A DNA stretch of 64,000 nucleotides from Ophiocordyceps camponoti-saundersi (nom. inval.) (Eukaryota > Ascomycota > Sordariomycetes > Hypocreales > Ophiocordycipitaceae): contig PDHQ01000001.1 of NCBI GenBank assembly GCA_003339415.1, positions 324,676 through 388,675 of the forward strand. Reading direction: 5' to 3'. The notes beneath the pieces are model-generated. The model was not told where the DNA came from. It did not search any database and was given only the letters and a program-made list of their open reading frames with translations. Below are positions 43,313 to 55,276 of the stretch, piece by piece (the first letter of the stretch is position 1; every line of letters begins with the position of its first letter). The translations under genes and the position numbers were made by a program.

Positions 43313-46045
43313 CCGTGTGTCGGAGCGAAGCAGCTGTAGAGAACAGGCTACACATGTATGAATATAATGTATTTGTGCAGCAAGAAAAAAGAGATGTAGT
43401 TCTATAAGAGGACTTGAGACCCGGTCCGTCCAAGATCATGTGCCTGGAGAGACTCTCTCCTGCGGGCTTTTAAACTTCGTCGTCTCATCGAGGGAGGTTC
43501 TAAATAGGTGGAGTAATTTGCTCTGGCTTTAACGGCTCGGGCCGCCTCAGACCATTTAACACTATTGTCATCTTGTCAGACATACTTTGAGCCCGGGCAG
43601 GGAGATGGTTTAAATAGCCCCTGAACGCCAACCATTTCCGCCGTGAAGTTAACTGTTCCTTCCAGTGGAGCAAAACTTCCGACGCCACGTTCTACCCTAC
43701 GCTGACCATAAATTGCGGGCGATTCTCTTCATGTGTTGTCTGTGAAAGGAAGGAATCTCCCCAAAAAAGCTACCATGATCCAAGAATGATTGCCTTGGGC
43801 CGATTGCGTGTAGATGCTTCTGGGATGCTCCAGACCGGCTATTCGGATGCCGTCTCGAGTCAGGGGGTTGCGCCTTCATGTTTCGTTTTCCCATCTCTCA
43901 CTTACATGTTTCAATGTGATTCCGGCGACAAGATCGAAAACTGGACAGGTATTGAGGGGGGGCGGAAGTCAATTGTCTCAAGTTGGGCTCAATCAGAGGG
44001 TGTAACGAGAGGGCCTTGTTTTCGACTATGTGATTGGCGACATGTACGGGCGGATACGGAGATGTAGAACAAACATTGATATCTCTTGTATCTGGAAGGG
44101 AAAACCGGTGAAGATGGGATTTGCCATCCATCATCTTACGATTGTGGCTTGATATGCTGTTTTCGTTAATAGCTGACGATTTTGCTTGCCTCTCGTCAGT
44201 GGTTTTCACTCTTGTTCATGTCGTGTCAAGGTGGTAGAATTCGGTGCGACTTGGTTTTTCACATGTAGCTTCAGGACGTGCTTGGAGTCGAAGCGAGAGC
44301 AAAACTCATCGTATCAGGAGATGGCAAATGATGAAGGAATGACGAGTCGGAAGAGATGGAGATGGCCTTTTTCGTCGCTGTGCCTTGTTCAGACGGAGAC
44401 GACAGGTCAACAACACGGCCATCTGCTCGATTTGGGGAGACACGTTGCCTGGTAGTATCACAGACTGAATGCTTTCACAGATACGCGAGCTGTGGCTCAG
44501 AGCTGTCCCGGTCTATGCATAGCATGATGCAGGCGGCAGCCACTGATGAGACCTTGGGTGGCACAACATGTGAAGGGGAGAAGGTAGTCATACTGACTGC
44601 ATCACGACATGCAGCATCTGTCCTATCGTGGACCTTGTTTAAGATGGAGAGGTTTTGGCCCTCGCCTCAGTTTGAAGGGGTCAAACTTTTCGTCACCGGA
44701 CAAGATCGGATGTCGACAACTCGCGCCTGATTTTGCGTTGCCTTTCCCTCGGTCATCTCAATGTCTACCCAGATATTCTCTCTGCCCAGTCTCGAAGATT
44801 ACATGGGCCAGATCAGCCTATGTATGCATTGTCGACAGCCGAATCCGGCAAGCTGCAGCGAGGCTTGCGCGCATTGCGATTTTCATCCGTGGACGGCATG
44901 CTTCAACCCGCTGTGTGGACAGCTTCCACCAGTCGAGCACCTGCCATGGCCATATTAGATCAGGGACGATGTTTATTTTTCGTAAGCGTCTTCTTTTGTG
45001 GGTTTATACGAGTTATCGTGAGATGAGAGGTTGTTGAAAATATGTATCATCTTATAGCTCGGACGGAGGTTAAGATTGGATCATATGGCTGAAAGTAAGG
45101 GATAGAAAACGTACCCTCCCTTTTCTCGTCAGACTCTTTTTATACGTGATTAGTGATGGAGATGGAAAGGAAGGAAATCCGTTGCTGCAAGTGGTAAATC
45201 AAGATCAACATGTGAGAAATGACGATGACGTAGTAAAGAGAGACAAGCCTCTCTATGTAGTACTGTGGAGGTGGTGTGACGATACTTGGAGTTATACACA
45301 CTGAAGGGGGGTTACAGTCAGTTGGTTGTTTAAAAGCACAAAGATAAAAAGAAGCTTCATATCAAAAGACCAACCTTCATCCTTTCAAATGCCGAAAGCA
45401 AATGCATAAATGGAAAAGAAACCCACCCGCCCGCAACGCGGCAGCTAACAGGCGTCTCCTCCCCCGGCCCGGCTTGGCGGTTCCACCCCTTCCGGCCGAT
45501 CCCCAGCGCCAAAACAGGCAACTGGAAACAACATGACAGGGGGTGGGTGGAATTCCCAGCGGGCGGCTTCCAGGCTTTTTCTGTACCTACCTGTAGGCGC
45601 TGTATGCGTGTAATGATGTCACGGCCAACTGCCGCCAGCCAGCCAACCTGCCTGCCTGCAACAAGTAACAACGTCTGCAATGGCGCTACGCCTGCTTACC
45701 TCAGTGTCGCTAAAAAAGCAAGCCGCCCGTAGCAGGTCGCCGTGGGAGGTCGCATCCCTGCTAACACCCGCTGTAGGCCCTTGATTGGCTCCGCTGCTTG
45801 CCACCCGCCGCAGCAGTCCTCCACCCCCTGCCAAGGTGCGTCTTACCTCGTCACTAAGCTGTTTGTTTAGCCCTTTGTCTCTCCCCTTACCTTCTCTTTC
45901 TTATGCCCTTTCAAATGCCAGTCTTCTTCTCGTCACTCTCTAAGAATTCCTCCTGCATAGTTCTCTTGCTGTTGTTTCTCTCTCTCTCTGCGCCCGCGAG
46001 GGCTCCTATGCCATCTCGTCTGATCCGACACGACGACCTTCAACC
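43313..46045. other. Long intergenic region before the OSCA/CSC1 gene
   Basis: No firm gene. A TTTAAATA box near 43611 may serve the reductase gene. The 65-aa frame at 44761-44958 is listed separately. The sequence has few repeats compared with other spacers here, so a degraded or lineage-specific gene cannot be excluded. Confidence 0.45.
44761..44958 (+). CDS. Possible small Cys-rich protein, 65 aa (uncertain)
   Basis: A short open frame with LCMHCRQPNP, SCSEACAHCDF and ACFNPLCG, that is eight Cys in CxxC-like spacing plus two His. It has no signal peptide. Zinc binding is possible. Support is weak: it is short, the codon bias is mild and I recognise no family. Confidence 0.25.
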   Translation: MSTQIFSLPSLEDYMGQISLCMHCRQPNPASCSEACAHCDFHPWTACFNPLCGQLPPVEHLPWPY

Positions 46046-49000
46046 ATGGCCTCCTCCTCCCTCTCCTCGTCCCATCACGACGTCCCGCCATGGCTCGTCT
46101 CGGATCCGTCCATCGACTTCTCTCTGCTCCGTCGCCAAGACGATCCGACATCAAAGGCTCGAAATGCTCAGAATATTGGCATCACTGCCTTCATCACCGC
46201 CCTCAATACCGCCATCGTCGTCTGCGTCATCCAGATCCTACTCTTCATACTGTTGCGTAACAAGCTAGCCCGCATCTTGTATGGCCCTCCCGTTTGTCTA
46301 TCCTTCTTCCCCTTTGTCTTACGGTCTGCAGTAAACCCAGAACCTACCTGGTCCCCGAACGCGAACGCACCGATCCGCCTCCTGCAAATGCCCTCTCCAT
46401 GCTTCGCCGCTTGGTCACCATCGGCGACCGAACGATTATCAACAAGTGTGGTCTCGATGCCTACTTCTTCCTCCGCTACCTCAAGACTTTACTCGTCATC
46501 TTCATTCCCATATGCGCCGTCGTCATGCCCATCCTCATCCCCATCAACTACATCGGTGGTAAGGGCCACGAAGTTGACGATAGAGGCAACTCGGACACTG
46601 TTGCGGCCCTCAATAGTACTACGCCCTCGGGCCTCGACACGCTCGCCTGGGGAAACGTCTCCCCGCAACATACTAGTCGCTACACCGCCCACCTCATCCT
46701 CGCAATCATTGTCATCGTCTGGGTCTGCACCGTCTTCTTCTTCGAGATGCGTGTCTACGTCAAGGTTCGCCAGGATTATCTCACCAGCGCCGAACATCGA
46801 CTGCGGGCCTCCGCCACTACCGTCCTCGTCAACACTATTCCTGACAAGTGGCTTACCGTCGACGCTCTCGTCGGTCTGTTTGACGTCTTTCCCGGCGGCG
46901 TCCGAAACGTCTGGCTCAACAGAGACCTGACAAGTTTGCTTGAAAAGATCGATCAGAGGGCCCGTGTTCACTCAATGCTGGAATCCGCTGAGACGGATCT
47001 GATCAAGGCCGCCAAGAAGTCCCAACTCAAGCAGCGAAACGTTCAGGAAAAGAAGAAGCGCAGGCAAGAGAACATCAAGGCTCCCTCTAAAAAGGAACGT
47101 GCCGCACGCAAGGCTGAGGAGGATGCCGAGGCGAGCCGAATGGCTAATAGCGGCGGGGGAACAAATGCCGGAAACCATCCAGACACCGTCGACTCTGGCC
47201 TTCTTTCGAATCACGATCACGGCGTCGGTCACGAACTTGAGACGGTGCCTGAGGAGGGGTGGAAGAATGCCGGCGCTTTCGCCACGCACGGCGTAAAAAA
47301 GTCTTTATCCAAGGTCGGCAGAGGGTTCAGGGGAGCTGCCTCCAAGGCAAGCAATGAGGTCTCCAGCTCCCTAACAGGGAGTCACGGTTTCCTGCCCTCC
47401 ATTTCCTCGAGCGACAAGATACAATCATCCTCGGCGAGGGCCTCCGAATCTGGAGAGCAGGAACACGCGACTGTCCCATCCAAATCTGTCGACATGGCAG
47501 GCAACCATTCTCGCTCCGCCTCGGCCGCTTCGGAAGCCTCCATAGTAACGTCGCATAGGACTAGTTTGCAGATGGCGGCCCCTGGCAATACGGTCCGCAA
47601 GCTCGCCAGCATCGAAGACATGTATGTTAGGGAACACACCAGGTTTTGGCAATTCTGGAAGCCTCCATCTGGCGCCTACACGTCACCGGTTCCTCAGGGT
47701 GAGATGCCGAGTGACTTGAAGGACGAGAAGAACCTTTCCGCTTGGCAGAAGTTCAAGGCCCATCTCCCTTTCACGGGTAAAGATGAAGAGGAGGAGTTCG
47801 AATACCCTCTGGCTCATGAGCCCGATGTTAAGCCAGAAGACGATGACGATGGCGCCGAGTGGTCGAAATATATCAAGAGCAAGGACAGGCCCACGCATCG
47901 TCTATCTCCTTTCGGAATCAACTGGCTGCCCGGCCTACCGCTGTGCAACAAAAAGGTCGACACCATCTACTGGTGTCGGGCAGAGCTCGCGCGGCTCAAC
48001 TTGGAAATCGAAGAGGACCAGAAGCATCCGGACCGATTCCCACTCATGAGGTCGGCCTTTATTCAGTTCAACCATCAGGTCGCGGCGCACATGGCTTGTC
48101 AGAGCGTCATCCACCACATTCCGCGGCAGATGGCTCCTCGCATGAATGAAATATCGCCCCGGGACGTCATCTGGGAAAACATGGCACTCAGCTGGTGGCA
48201 AGCATGGCTTCGGGCTGGCATCGTCGTCCTCGTCGTCTCTGCCATGATCTTGCTCTGGACAGTGCCGGTGGCATGGACGGCCGTGCTGAGCCAATTGGAC
48301 AAGACGCTGCGGCAATTGCACTGGCTGGGATCGCTTGAGTACAACAAGACGATCATGAATATCCTCAAGGGCCTCTCGGGTGTGTTACCTGCCATCATCC
48401 TCGGTCTCGTGCTCGTGCTCGTACCCATCCTGCTGAGGTTCCTGGCGACTTTCAAGGGCGCCAAGACGGGCGCGGAGAGGACGGAATTCGTTCAGGTCTT
48501 CTTCTTCTTCTTCCTCTTCGTCCAAGTCTTCCTCGTCGTCTCCATCGCCTCGTTCGTCACCAAGTCATTTAACGGATTTCTCAAGCATCTGTCAGAGTTG
48601 TCATCCATCACTGCCGTTCTCAACTTGCTGGCAGAGAACCTGCCGGCATCCGCCAACTACTTCTTCTCCTACATGATATTGCAGGGAATGTCGACGAGCG
48701 CAGGAACGCTGCTACAGGTAGTACCACTACTCATATGGTTCCTCATAGCGCCCATATTCGACAGTACACCGCGTGATAAGTGGTCTCGGAACACAAAGCT
48801 CAAGCAGGTCGAGTGGGACAGCCTCTTTCCCGTCTATACCAACTTTGCCTGCATCGGCCTCGTCTATTGCATCACGGCGCCACTCATCTCCGTATTCGTT
48901 GTCATCACCTTCAGTCTTCTCTGGGTTGCTCAGAGGTATACCATGATCTATGTCTACAGATTTGAGACCGACACCGGCGGCGTCCTTTACCCTCGGGCCA

Positions 49001-49827
49001 TCAACCAGACTTTCACGGGCCTGTACTTTATGGAGCTGTTGATGGCCGGACTATTTTTCATAGTGCGAGACGACAGGTTTGCGGCTAAGTGCACGGCTCA
49101 CGGCGTCATCATGATTGTCGTATTCCTCCTGACGGTGGCCTACCAAGTTGCGCTCAACTCCTCCTTCTCCCCGCTCTTCAGGAACTTGCCCATCACGTTT
49201 GAGGACGAGGCTGTGCTACGTGACGAGGTCTTCCAGCGTGCGCAGGACTTCCGATTCGGCACGGCGCGGCGCGAGGGCGGGCCGGACGACGCCAAGGGCA
49301 GCGACTTTGAGGAGCGGTCAAGTTTTGGCGAAAACCACGACGAGAAGCGGTCGGGCCTGGAGAGCACCGATGTGCGGCACGCGGCGCAGGGATGCCACGT
49401 CGTCAAGCAGATGGGCACCCTTGCCAAGGACGGAGGCCACCAGCTTCGCAAGCTGAAGCACAGGAGCGACAACTCGCGAGCCGTTCAGTACCGGCGACGG
49501 CAGCGTCAGAGGGATCTCGAGGCACAGCGCGCCATAGGAGACGCGCTGTACGGCGGAGTCCCCGACGACATCGAGGACCTGACGCCCGAGGAGCGAGACA
49601 CGCTGACAAGGCACGCCTTTCAGCACTACGCCTTGCGGGCGCGGAGGCCGACTGTCTGGATCCCGCGAGACGACCTGGGCGTCAGCGACGACGAGATCCG
49701 GCGGACGCGTCAGTACAGCGAACACATCTGGATCAGCAACGAGGGCACGGCTCTGGACAGCAAGGTGCGCGTCGTGTATGGCAAGAATCCTCCCGATTTC
49801 TCCGAAGCAGACATCATCAACCTATGA
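46046..49827 (+). CDS. OSCA/CSC1-family stress-gated cation channel, 1242 aa
   Basis: Exons are 46046-46278 and 46332-49827 (TT|T, 3729 nt), with a 53-nt intron. The joined N-terminus gives LLRNKLARIFKPRTYLVPERERT, the conserved RSN1/CSC1 opening. TM0 lies around residues 47-70. The large cytosolic PHM7-type domain follows the first helices (TVLVNTIPDKWLTVDALVGLFDVFPGGV) and carries a long charged, Ser-rich insert (about residues 330-480). The 7TM pore region then runs from LSWWQAWLRAGIVVLVV to YQVALNSSFSPLF. Family members are mechanosensitive, Ca2+-permeable channels of the plasma membrane or vacuole. The C-terminal tail is Arg-rich. The ATG at 46046 has a good context (ACCATGGCC). Confidence 0.92.
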
Positions 49828-50510
49828 ATCGAGGCCTTTGTTCTATTCAAATGGGGGAGGGACGCTCTTCTCTTTGAGCAGAGCTCATCCGTCCCGTCTC
49901 TATTTACTTTATCCCTTTGTCTAGAACTCCTTCTATTCTATGACGTCTTTTTCTCCTTTTTTTTCTTTCCCCCTTCCTGAAGCAAGCATTTTTCTAGCCA
50001 AAACAAAAAAAGGTGATGAGGAGGAAATGTGGGAAACGATGGAAAGGGAACACACGATGCATTTGTCAGGCGTAGCAGTACATAGATTTGTCCGTGGCTG
50101 GAGACGGCCTTTTTTTTTCCGGCATGGCAACAATTATGGCGAGGCGTTGGATGTTGCTTCCTGAATCGTGTTGGTTGTATGTTGTACAGGGTTTAGTACA
50201 TGCAGCTGGCGACGGCTGGGCCTTGATGGCTGCTGTGAAGTATGTCGTGATGATGTAGGATGATGTTGGGACGTTGATAGGGATGAGGAACCGTCTTCAG
50301 CCTTTCTGTTCGGCGAGTCGATGCTGCTTTATACGACGGCTCATTCTGCGTCGTCGAATAGGGTATCATTAGCCTTGACGCAGGACGGGCTCGGCTGGCG
50401 GCTCATGAGTGACGTCAGTGAAGGCGAATTATGATATAAAAATCGCCACACAGTATTAGACGTTCATCTCTTAGTGTTGATTTGAAGAGCCTGCGATCGG
50501 TTTGGTAGAT
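49828..50510. other. Convergent 3' spacer
   Basis: This lies between the channel gene and the ABHD-type gene. I see only T-rich tracts and no gene. Confidence 0.55.
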
Positions 50511-52062
50511 TCACGAGGTGGACTGCCCCTTCTCAGCGCGCATCGTCTCCTCCATCTCCTCGCGAAGGACGTCGTTGAAGAAGTCTGGGTTATCGAGGTA
50601 GAGGTGGTGACCGGCCTTGGGGACGACGACGACACGTGCTGCGCCCTTGTCTTGGGAGGCGGGTGGCGAAGAAGAAGAAGAGGAGGAGGAGGAGGAGGAG
50701 GAGGAGGAGGAGGAGGAGGAGACGGCCTTGGCGCGAGCTTCGTCTAGTTTGCGGGCGGCGGCGCGCCCTGCTGCCACGTCCATCCAGTCGTTCTCGCCGT
50801 ACATGAAGACGACGGGGAGGCCGTTCTCCGACCTGCCCTGGGCGTCGACCTGGCGACCGACGTGGTGGATGCGGTTGATGACGGGCCGGCGGGCGTAGGC
50901 GCCGGGGGCGAGGATGTAGCCCAGCGCGTACTCGCCGCTGCCCTTCTGCTTGAAGATGGAAAAGGAGTAGTCGTGTAGGGCTTGGGCTTCGGCGGGCGGA
51001 AGGTGGTTGAAGCGGCGGGCGGTCCAGCCGGAGACGAAGCGTGGGCCGAGGGGGCCGGTTAGGCGGATGATGCTGAAGGGGGAGATGTTGGCGTCCCATA
51101 GCCAGACGAGCCAGCTGGGGAGGGGACGTTTTGGTGCGGTTGTGGTGGTTGTGGTGGTTGTGGGTGTGGGTGGGTTGGCGGCGGCGGCGGTCTGTTGCTG
51201 GTCTTCTGTGAATTCGCTCTGCAACGTCGACTCTTGCGGTTCAGGCATGGACGAGTTGACGGCGTAAGGGTCTTCAGGGATGCCGACGGGAGAAGCGAGT
51301 ATCAGCTTCTTCAGATGACCTGGATACTTGAGCGCGTACGAGACGGCCAAGTAGCCACCTAGGGAATGACCGAGAAGAGTGAAGCGATCGAGGTTCCTCT
51401 CCTTGCGCCACTCCTCGAGCGCATCCACGAACCAATCCTCAGCCTCGATGACCTGCTGCTCCCTGTCCTTTGCGCGAATCTTGAAACCGGGACGAGAAGA
51501 GTTGCCCATGCCGAGCATGTCGAGAGCGTAGAGCTTCAAACCCGGCAGCCGGCTTATCGGTTCCATGTTCTTGTAGAAGAAGCCTAGACCGGCGCCGTAG
51601 CCGTGAACCATGACGAGAGTCTCGTCGACTTGTTCGCCTTGGCGCTCGACGCATACTTCGTTTAGAGCCCTGTTCTTGCCGCTTAGCGGGACGAGGGAAC
51701 GGCGTAGGAGACGGTTTCCGAAGGGGTCTGCCTTTGCGACTGAGTCGAGTGCTTCGCGGAGGTGGGGGATGAAGGAGAGGACGTTGCGCTCGGCGACGGG
51801 GGGCGTGACGCTGGTCCACTGTTTAAAGATAAGGGTCAATATGGGGGGGAGAAGGTTCCGAGATTCTTCCTTCAAGGGTCGCTTTCTATTCCATTCTTAC
51901 CCATTGATAAGCGGCATCCTTGTATCCCAATGGAAAGTACATGGACGGAGGATGAGGAGGAGTAGGAGCAGGAGGAGGCGGTGGCCTCAGAGCATCCTCA
52001 GTCGTCGACATGGAGGGCGAGAATCGAGAGATGCGGGAGCGCTGTAGCGCAGTCTTGAGCAT
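50511..52062 (-). CDS. ABHD4/5-Cld1-type alpha/beta hydrolase, 489 aa
   Basis: Exons on the minus strand are 52062-51901 and 51818-50511 (phase 0, 1470 nt). The junction gives YKDAAYQWWTSVTPPVAE, conserved in fungal members. The catalytic core has LVMVHGYGAGLGFFYKN (oxyanion), LLGHSLGGYLAVSYAL (nucleophile Ser), VFMYGENDWMD (Asp) and KAGHHLYLDNPDFFN. The last also fits the HX4D acyltransferase motif of the CGI-58 group. Yeast relatives are Cld1 (cardiolipin deacylase), Ict1 and Ecm18. The N-terminus (MLKTALQRSRISRFS) could be mitochondrial. A poly-Ser run of about 18 residues from a GGA/GAA repeat (50679-50720) and a poly-Thr run (about 51133-51160) are inserted in loops. Confidence 0.9.
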
Positions 52063-52320
52063 GGGAGGCGACAGAGCGGTGGTTTAAATATGATGCAAGC
52101 AGTCAGACCGGTAGAGTCAGACTGGTAGGTAGTCAGGCTGATAGTCGGGCTGGTAGTCGGTGGAAGGACAAGGGGGGGCGAAAAAGGGCACTGGCGGCCT
52201 CGTCCCCCGGGGCCGGACTTAGGCCTGACGCATGGAGTTTCGGGCTTTACTGTCTGTCCGTAGGCCGAGGCCAAAGAGTCTGTGTGTGTAAGAGAGTGAG
52301 AGAGAATGGAAGAGAAGGAT

Positions 52321-52365
<45 letters not shown>

Positions 52366-53056
52366 GAGAGAGTGAGAGAGAGTGAGAGAGAAAGGAGGGG
52401 ACGGACGATGAACAGCGTCATGGTTTTTTTTTTTACTTGGACGGTCCCTCTTTTCAGTTGCACAGACGTACTGTGTCCCACTGAGGCTGAAGACGGTGCG
52501 CTGTTGGTCTGCTATAGCCTATAGCCTATAGCCTATATCCCGTCCACTATACTGGTAGAACTCGCTACTGATCAGGGATGACTACTAGGTAGGTAGATGG
52601 CGTGGTGCGCGTCATTCGGTCCGACATACGGGATGCTCTACCTCTCTGCCATCGTCTCCCTACCTTGAAGTAATAAAACCATCAAACTATTGAACTGCTC
52701 GAGACAACTCATCCTCTTCTCTCTCTCGTCTCCCCTCCCCTCTTTCTCTCTCCATCTCTCTCCCTTGACATCATGCTGTCAGCTGACTTTCACGAGACGC
52801 CTTTACAAGTCGGATTACATAATATCGTTCAGAACTCATCCTTCTCCCTCTCCTCCTCGATCCGAAGCTCATCATCCATCCCTTGCGAAAGACATGCCTT
52901 TTCTCCTCTCATCCTAACGATCGAACGTCTTCTTCTGATCCGAATCCTCTCCTCCTCTTTAACTAATTGGACTGAACAACGGAAACGGGAAATATCTCCT
53001 GCCTACGATCACAGACCCCTCTTGCATGGCCGTCCGTCGCTGAATGCCGGCTCGCC
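52063..53056. other. Divergent promoter between the ABHD-type gene and spo7
   Basis: It holds a (GA)n tract (about 52327-52362, CT on the hydrolase coding strand), a TATAGCC element (52511-52537) and CT-rich sequence upstream of spo7. I see no gene. Confidence 0.55.
52511..52537. repeat. (CTATAGC)n element, copy 3
   Basis: Three tandem TATAGCC units (GCTATAGCCTATAGCC...). It is related to the elements at 5772-5796 and 29051-29066. Confidence 0.75.
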
Positions 53057-54454
53057 ATGGCCGACGTCCTAGACTCCATCGTCAAAGGCGCGCCTCTCGG
53101 CCCGGATGCCCTTCAGTCGCCGACGCCGACGCCGCCGACCGATCCTCTCAGCCATGCGCCCAGCGCGCCTTCGATGGTATACCTCAACCTGCTGATCCTC
53201 GAGGCCTCGCTACGCGCCCAGTTCCTGGAGCTGCGGGCGAGGCGGCGCCATCATACCTTCTTCCTCTCCCTGCTGACCATCTGGGTCGCCTTCTTCGCGT
53301 ACCGGCTGTATCTGGCACCGAGAGAGGACGGTCGCGGTGTCGGCGGCTCCATCTACTGGGCCGTCGAGGGCGCTCAGCGCGTGTGTTTCATGGGCGGCAT
53401 CATCACCGCCGTCCTCGTCTGGGCTACGGGTATATGGGATCGCGGCATCCGCTGGCCGCGCCGCTGGTTCGCCATCTCCAATCGTGGCTTGCGCGCTTTC
53501 AATTGCAAGCTCGTCCTCGTCCGTCGCCCCTGGTGGGCCGAGGCCCTCTCCACCGTCGGCTTCTTCCTCACTTACGGCTTCTTCTCCCATACTGCCAGCT
53601 CGTCCTATCGCCTCGTCGACCCTTCGTTGCTGCGCGAAGCCGAGAAGGAGCTTCAGCTGTCGGCCGATACCCACCCGACGCTCATCTTGCCCTCCGACGA
53701 CGACGACTACGACGATGACGACCGCGCCGTTGCCGGACACGAGGAAGACCTGGCCCCCGGCGGCGATTACGTCAAGCTCCTCCTCCTCGCCAAACCCTTC
53801 TCCCCGACGTTTCGCGAGAACTGGGAACTCTACCGCTCCGAATATTGGGAGAGGGAGAATGAGAGGCGCGCCCTGTTGCGCGCAAAGGTCAAGGCCAATG
53901 ATCGTCGCATAGCCAAGCAGCTCCACGGCTGGCTGTGGTGGCTCCCTTGGCGTCAGATGCAGCCGCCCCGCCACCAAGAGGGCAACAACAAGCCGCCCCT
54001 CGGCCGCAGCCATCACCACCACCACCATCATCATCATCATCACAACCAACAGTCCCACCTAAACGCTCAGCATAACCACCATCAACAACACCACCAACAC
54101 CACCGCTCCCACTCCAACAGCGAAAAGAGTCGCGTTCGGCGCAGCAGCAGCAATAGCGTCCGTCGCATGTCGGTAGGCTCCTCCCGCAGCGGCACGCCGA
54201 CTCTCGAGGTAGACGAAGGAGGCGTTCCTGTCCGTCGGCCCAGCACGGGCGGCAGCAGCTCCGACAAGCGTCGCAAGAAGCTGGCGCCCGCGACTCGGCC
54301 GAGACGCGATTCCCGTTCTGCCACACCCGATACTCCCTCCCCGCTGACGAGGGGCGCAACCGCCCCGGGCGCCGATGCGCCGTCGGCAGAGGTCGCGAAA
54401 GCACCTCGGCAAAAGCCTTCCAAGGAGAATAGGCAGCTGCTCGTCGGCAGGTGA
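53057..54454 (+). CDS. spo7: Spo7, regulatory subunit of the Nem1-Spo7 lipin phosphatase, 465 aa
   Basis: Single exon. Family marks are SMVYLNLLILEASLRAQFLELRARRRHHTFF, then TM1 (FFLSLLTIWVAFFAYRLYL) and TM2 (VCFMGGIITAVLVWATGIW). The GLRAFNCKLVLVRRPWW block, FFSHTASSSYRLVDP and KLLLLAKPFSPTFRENWELYRSEYWERENERR follow. Spo7 with Nem1 dephosphorylates Pah1 at the nuclear envelope/ER, shifting lipid flow from phospholipid to triacylglycerol and controlling nuclear shape. After about residue 300 the protein is disordered, with an 11-His run (54010-54042) and Ser/Arg-rich sequence. It is longer than yeast Spo7. Confidence 0.92.
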   Translation: MADVLDSIVKGAPLGPDALQSPTPTPPTDPLSHAPSAPSMVYLNLLILEASLRAQFLELRARRRHHTFFLSLLTIWVAFFAYRLYLAPREDGRGVGGSIYWAVEGAQRVCFMGGIITAVLVWATGIWDRGIRWPRRWFAISNRGLRAFNCKLVLVRRPWWAEALSTVGFFLTYGFFSHTASSSYRLVDPSLLREAEKELQLSADTHPTLILPSDDDDYDDDDRAVAGHEEDLAPGGDYVKLLLLAKPFSPTFRENWELYRSEYWERENERRALLRAKVKANDRRIAKQLHGWLWWLPWRQMQPPRHQEGNNKPPLGRSHHHHHHHHHHHNQQSHLNAQHNHHQQHHQHHRSHSNSEKSRVRRSSSNSVRRMSVGSSRSGTPTLEVDEGGVPVRRPSTGGSSSDKRRKKLAPATRPRRDSRSATPDTPSPLTRGATAPGADAPSAEVAKAPRQKPSKENRQLLVGR

Positions 54455-55015
54455 GATGAGGGGCGGTTGGAAGGGGAGACGGGTTGAAGATGAATTGTGT
54501 GTGTGAATTGTGTGAAGACAGGCCAATTGGGTCCATAGCAGTTGTGAAACGCTTCACTATGAGCGTCCTCCACCGTGTATGTGTGTCTTGATTTTCAATG
54601 TTGAGATGATGCATGTCTTTTGATTCGTACATCAGCATCCCTTCCGCTCTCTCTTCGGTGACTGAGATGGAGGGAAATCCCCTTTGGGTCTCACTCATCC
54701 ATGACCATGTCGTCCGCCATTGTTTCCTTCTATTTTCGTCGTTTCTCCGAACCAAGCTTCATCCCTACCTGGAGAACAAAGGCACGGGGATTCATCGTCG
54801 TGCCCCGAAACTCAGCCTCAGCTGTCATGGCGGCGTGCCGCTGCTGACCCCCCCCATTCAGCCGCAAGAATGTATCCATTCCGTATCCGCAGAAGAATAC
54901 GTGATTCCGCCTCGCCCCCCTCTCCCAATTGAAAGTCTTCCCCAGACGAGCGAAAACCATCCTCAGCCTTCATCAAGCTTCCGCTTCTCCATCTCTTTCT
55001 AATAATTAGACCTTT
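54455..55015. other. Region 3' of spo7
   Basis: I see no supported gene and no continuation of the HTH gene in any frame. Confidence 0.5.
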
Positions 55016-55276
55016 TCAATGCGTCTCATCCACCGCCTCTACCGCCCTAGCTTTCTTCGAAGGCCGACCCGAGCGAGGCGCATCCTTAAGAAGACCATCG
55101 CGAATGACAAGCGGTCGCTGATCAGGCTTGAAGCCTCGTCGTAGCGCCCGCTGGTAAATCTCCTGTATCGTCCGCGATGGTATGCCGGTCAGGGAGGCGA
55201 TCTCTGCCGTCGAGGAGCCTCGAGCTTTGAGGACGACGACTAGAGCCCGGGTCGCGATGTCGGTGTTTTTCGTCAT
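55016..55276 (-). CDS. HTH protein resembling the N-terminus of Tc1/mariner-type transposases, 86 aa
   Basis: The ATG is at 55276. MTKNTDIATRALVVVLKARGSSTAEIASLTGIPSRTIQEIYQRALRRGF is a helix-turn-helix, and DAPRSGRPSKKAR is the GRPS-type arm seen after the first HTH of Tc1-like transposases. The frame ends 12 residues later, and I see no second HTH, DDE domain or terminal repeats nearby. It is therefore either a relic 5' fragment or a domesticated DNA-binding protein. The intact reading frame over 86 codons favours recent origin or retained function. Similar stand-alone proteins are, from memory, common in Hypocreales. Confidence 0.6.
   Translation of the reverse strand: MTKNTDIATRALVVVLKARGSSTAEIASLTGIPSRTIQEIYQRALRRGFKPDQRPLVIRDGLLKDAPRSGRPSKKARAVEAVDETH

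Noticed and set aside
43500..43894. Two short minus-strand frames upstream of the reductase gene
   Set aside because: No recognisable domain, weak codon bias and no convincing splice between them.
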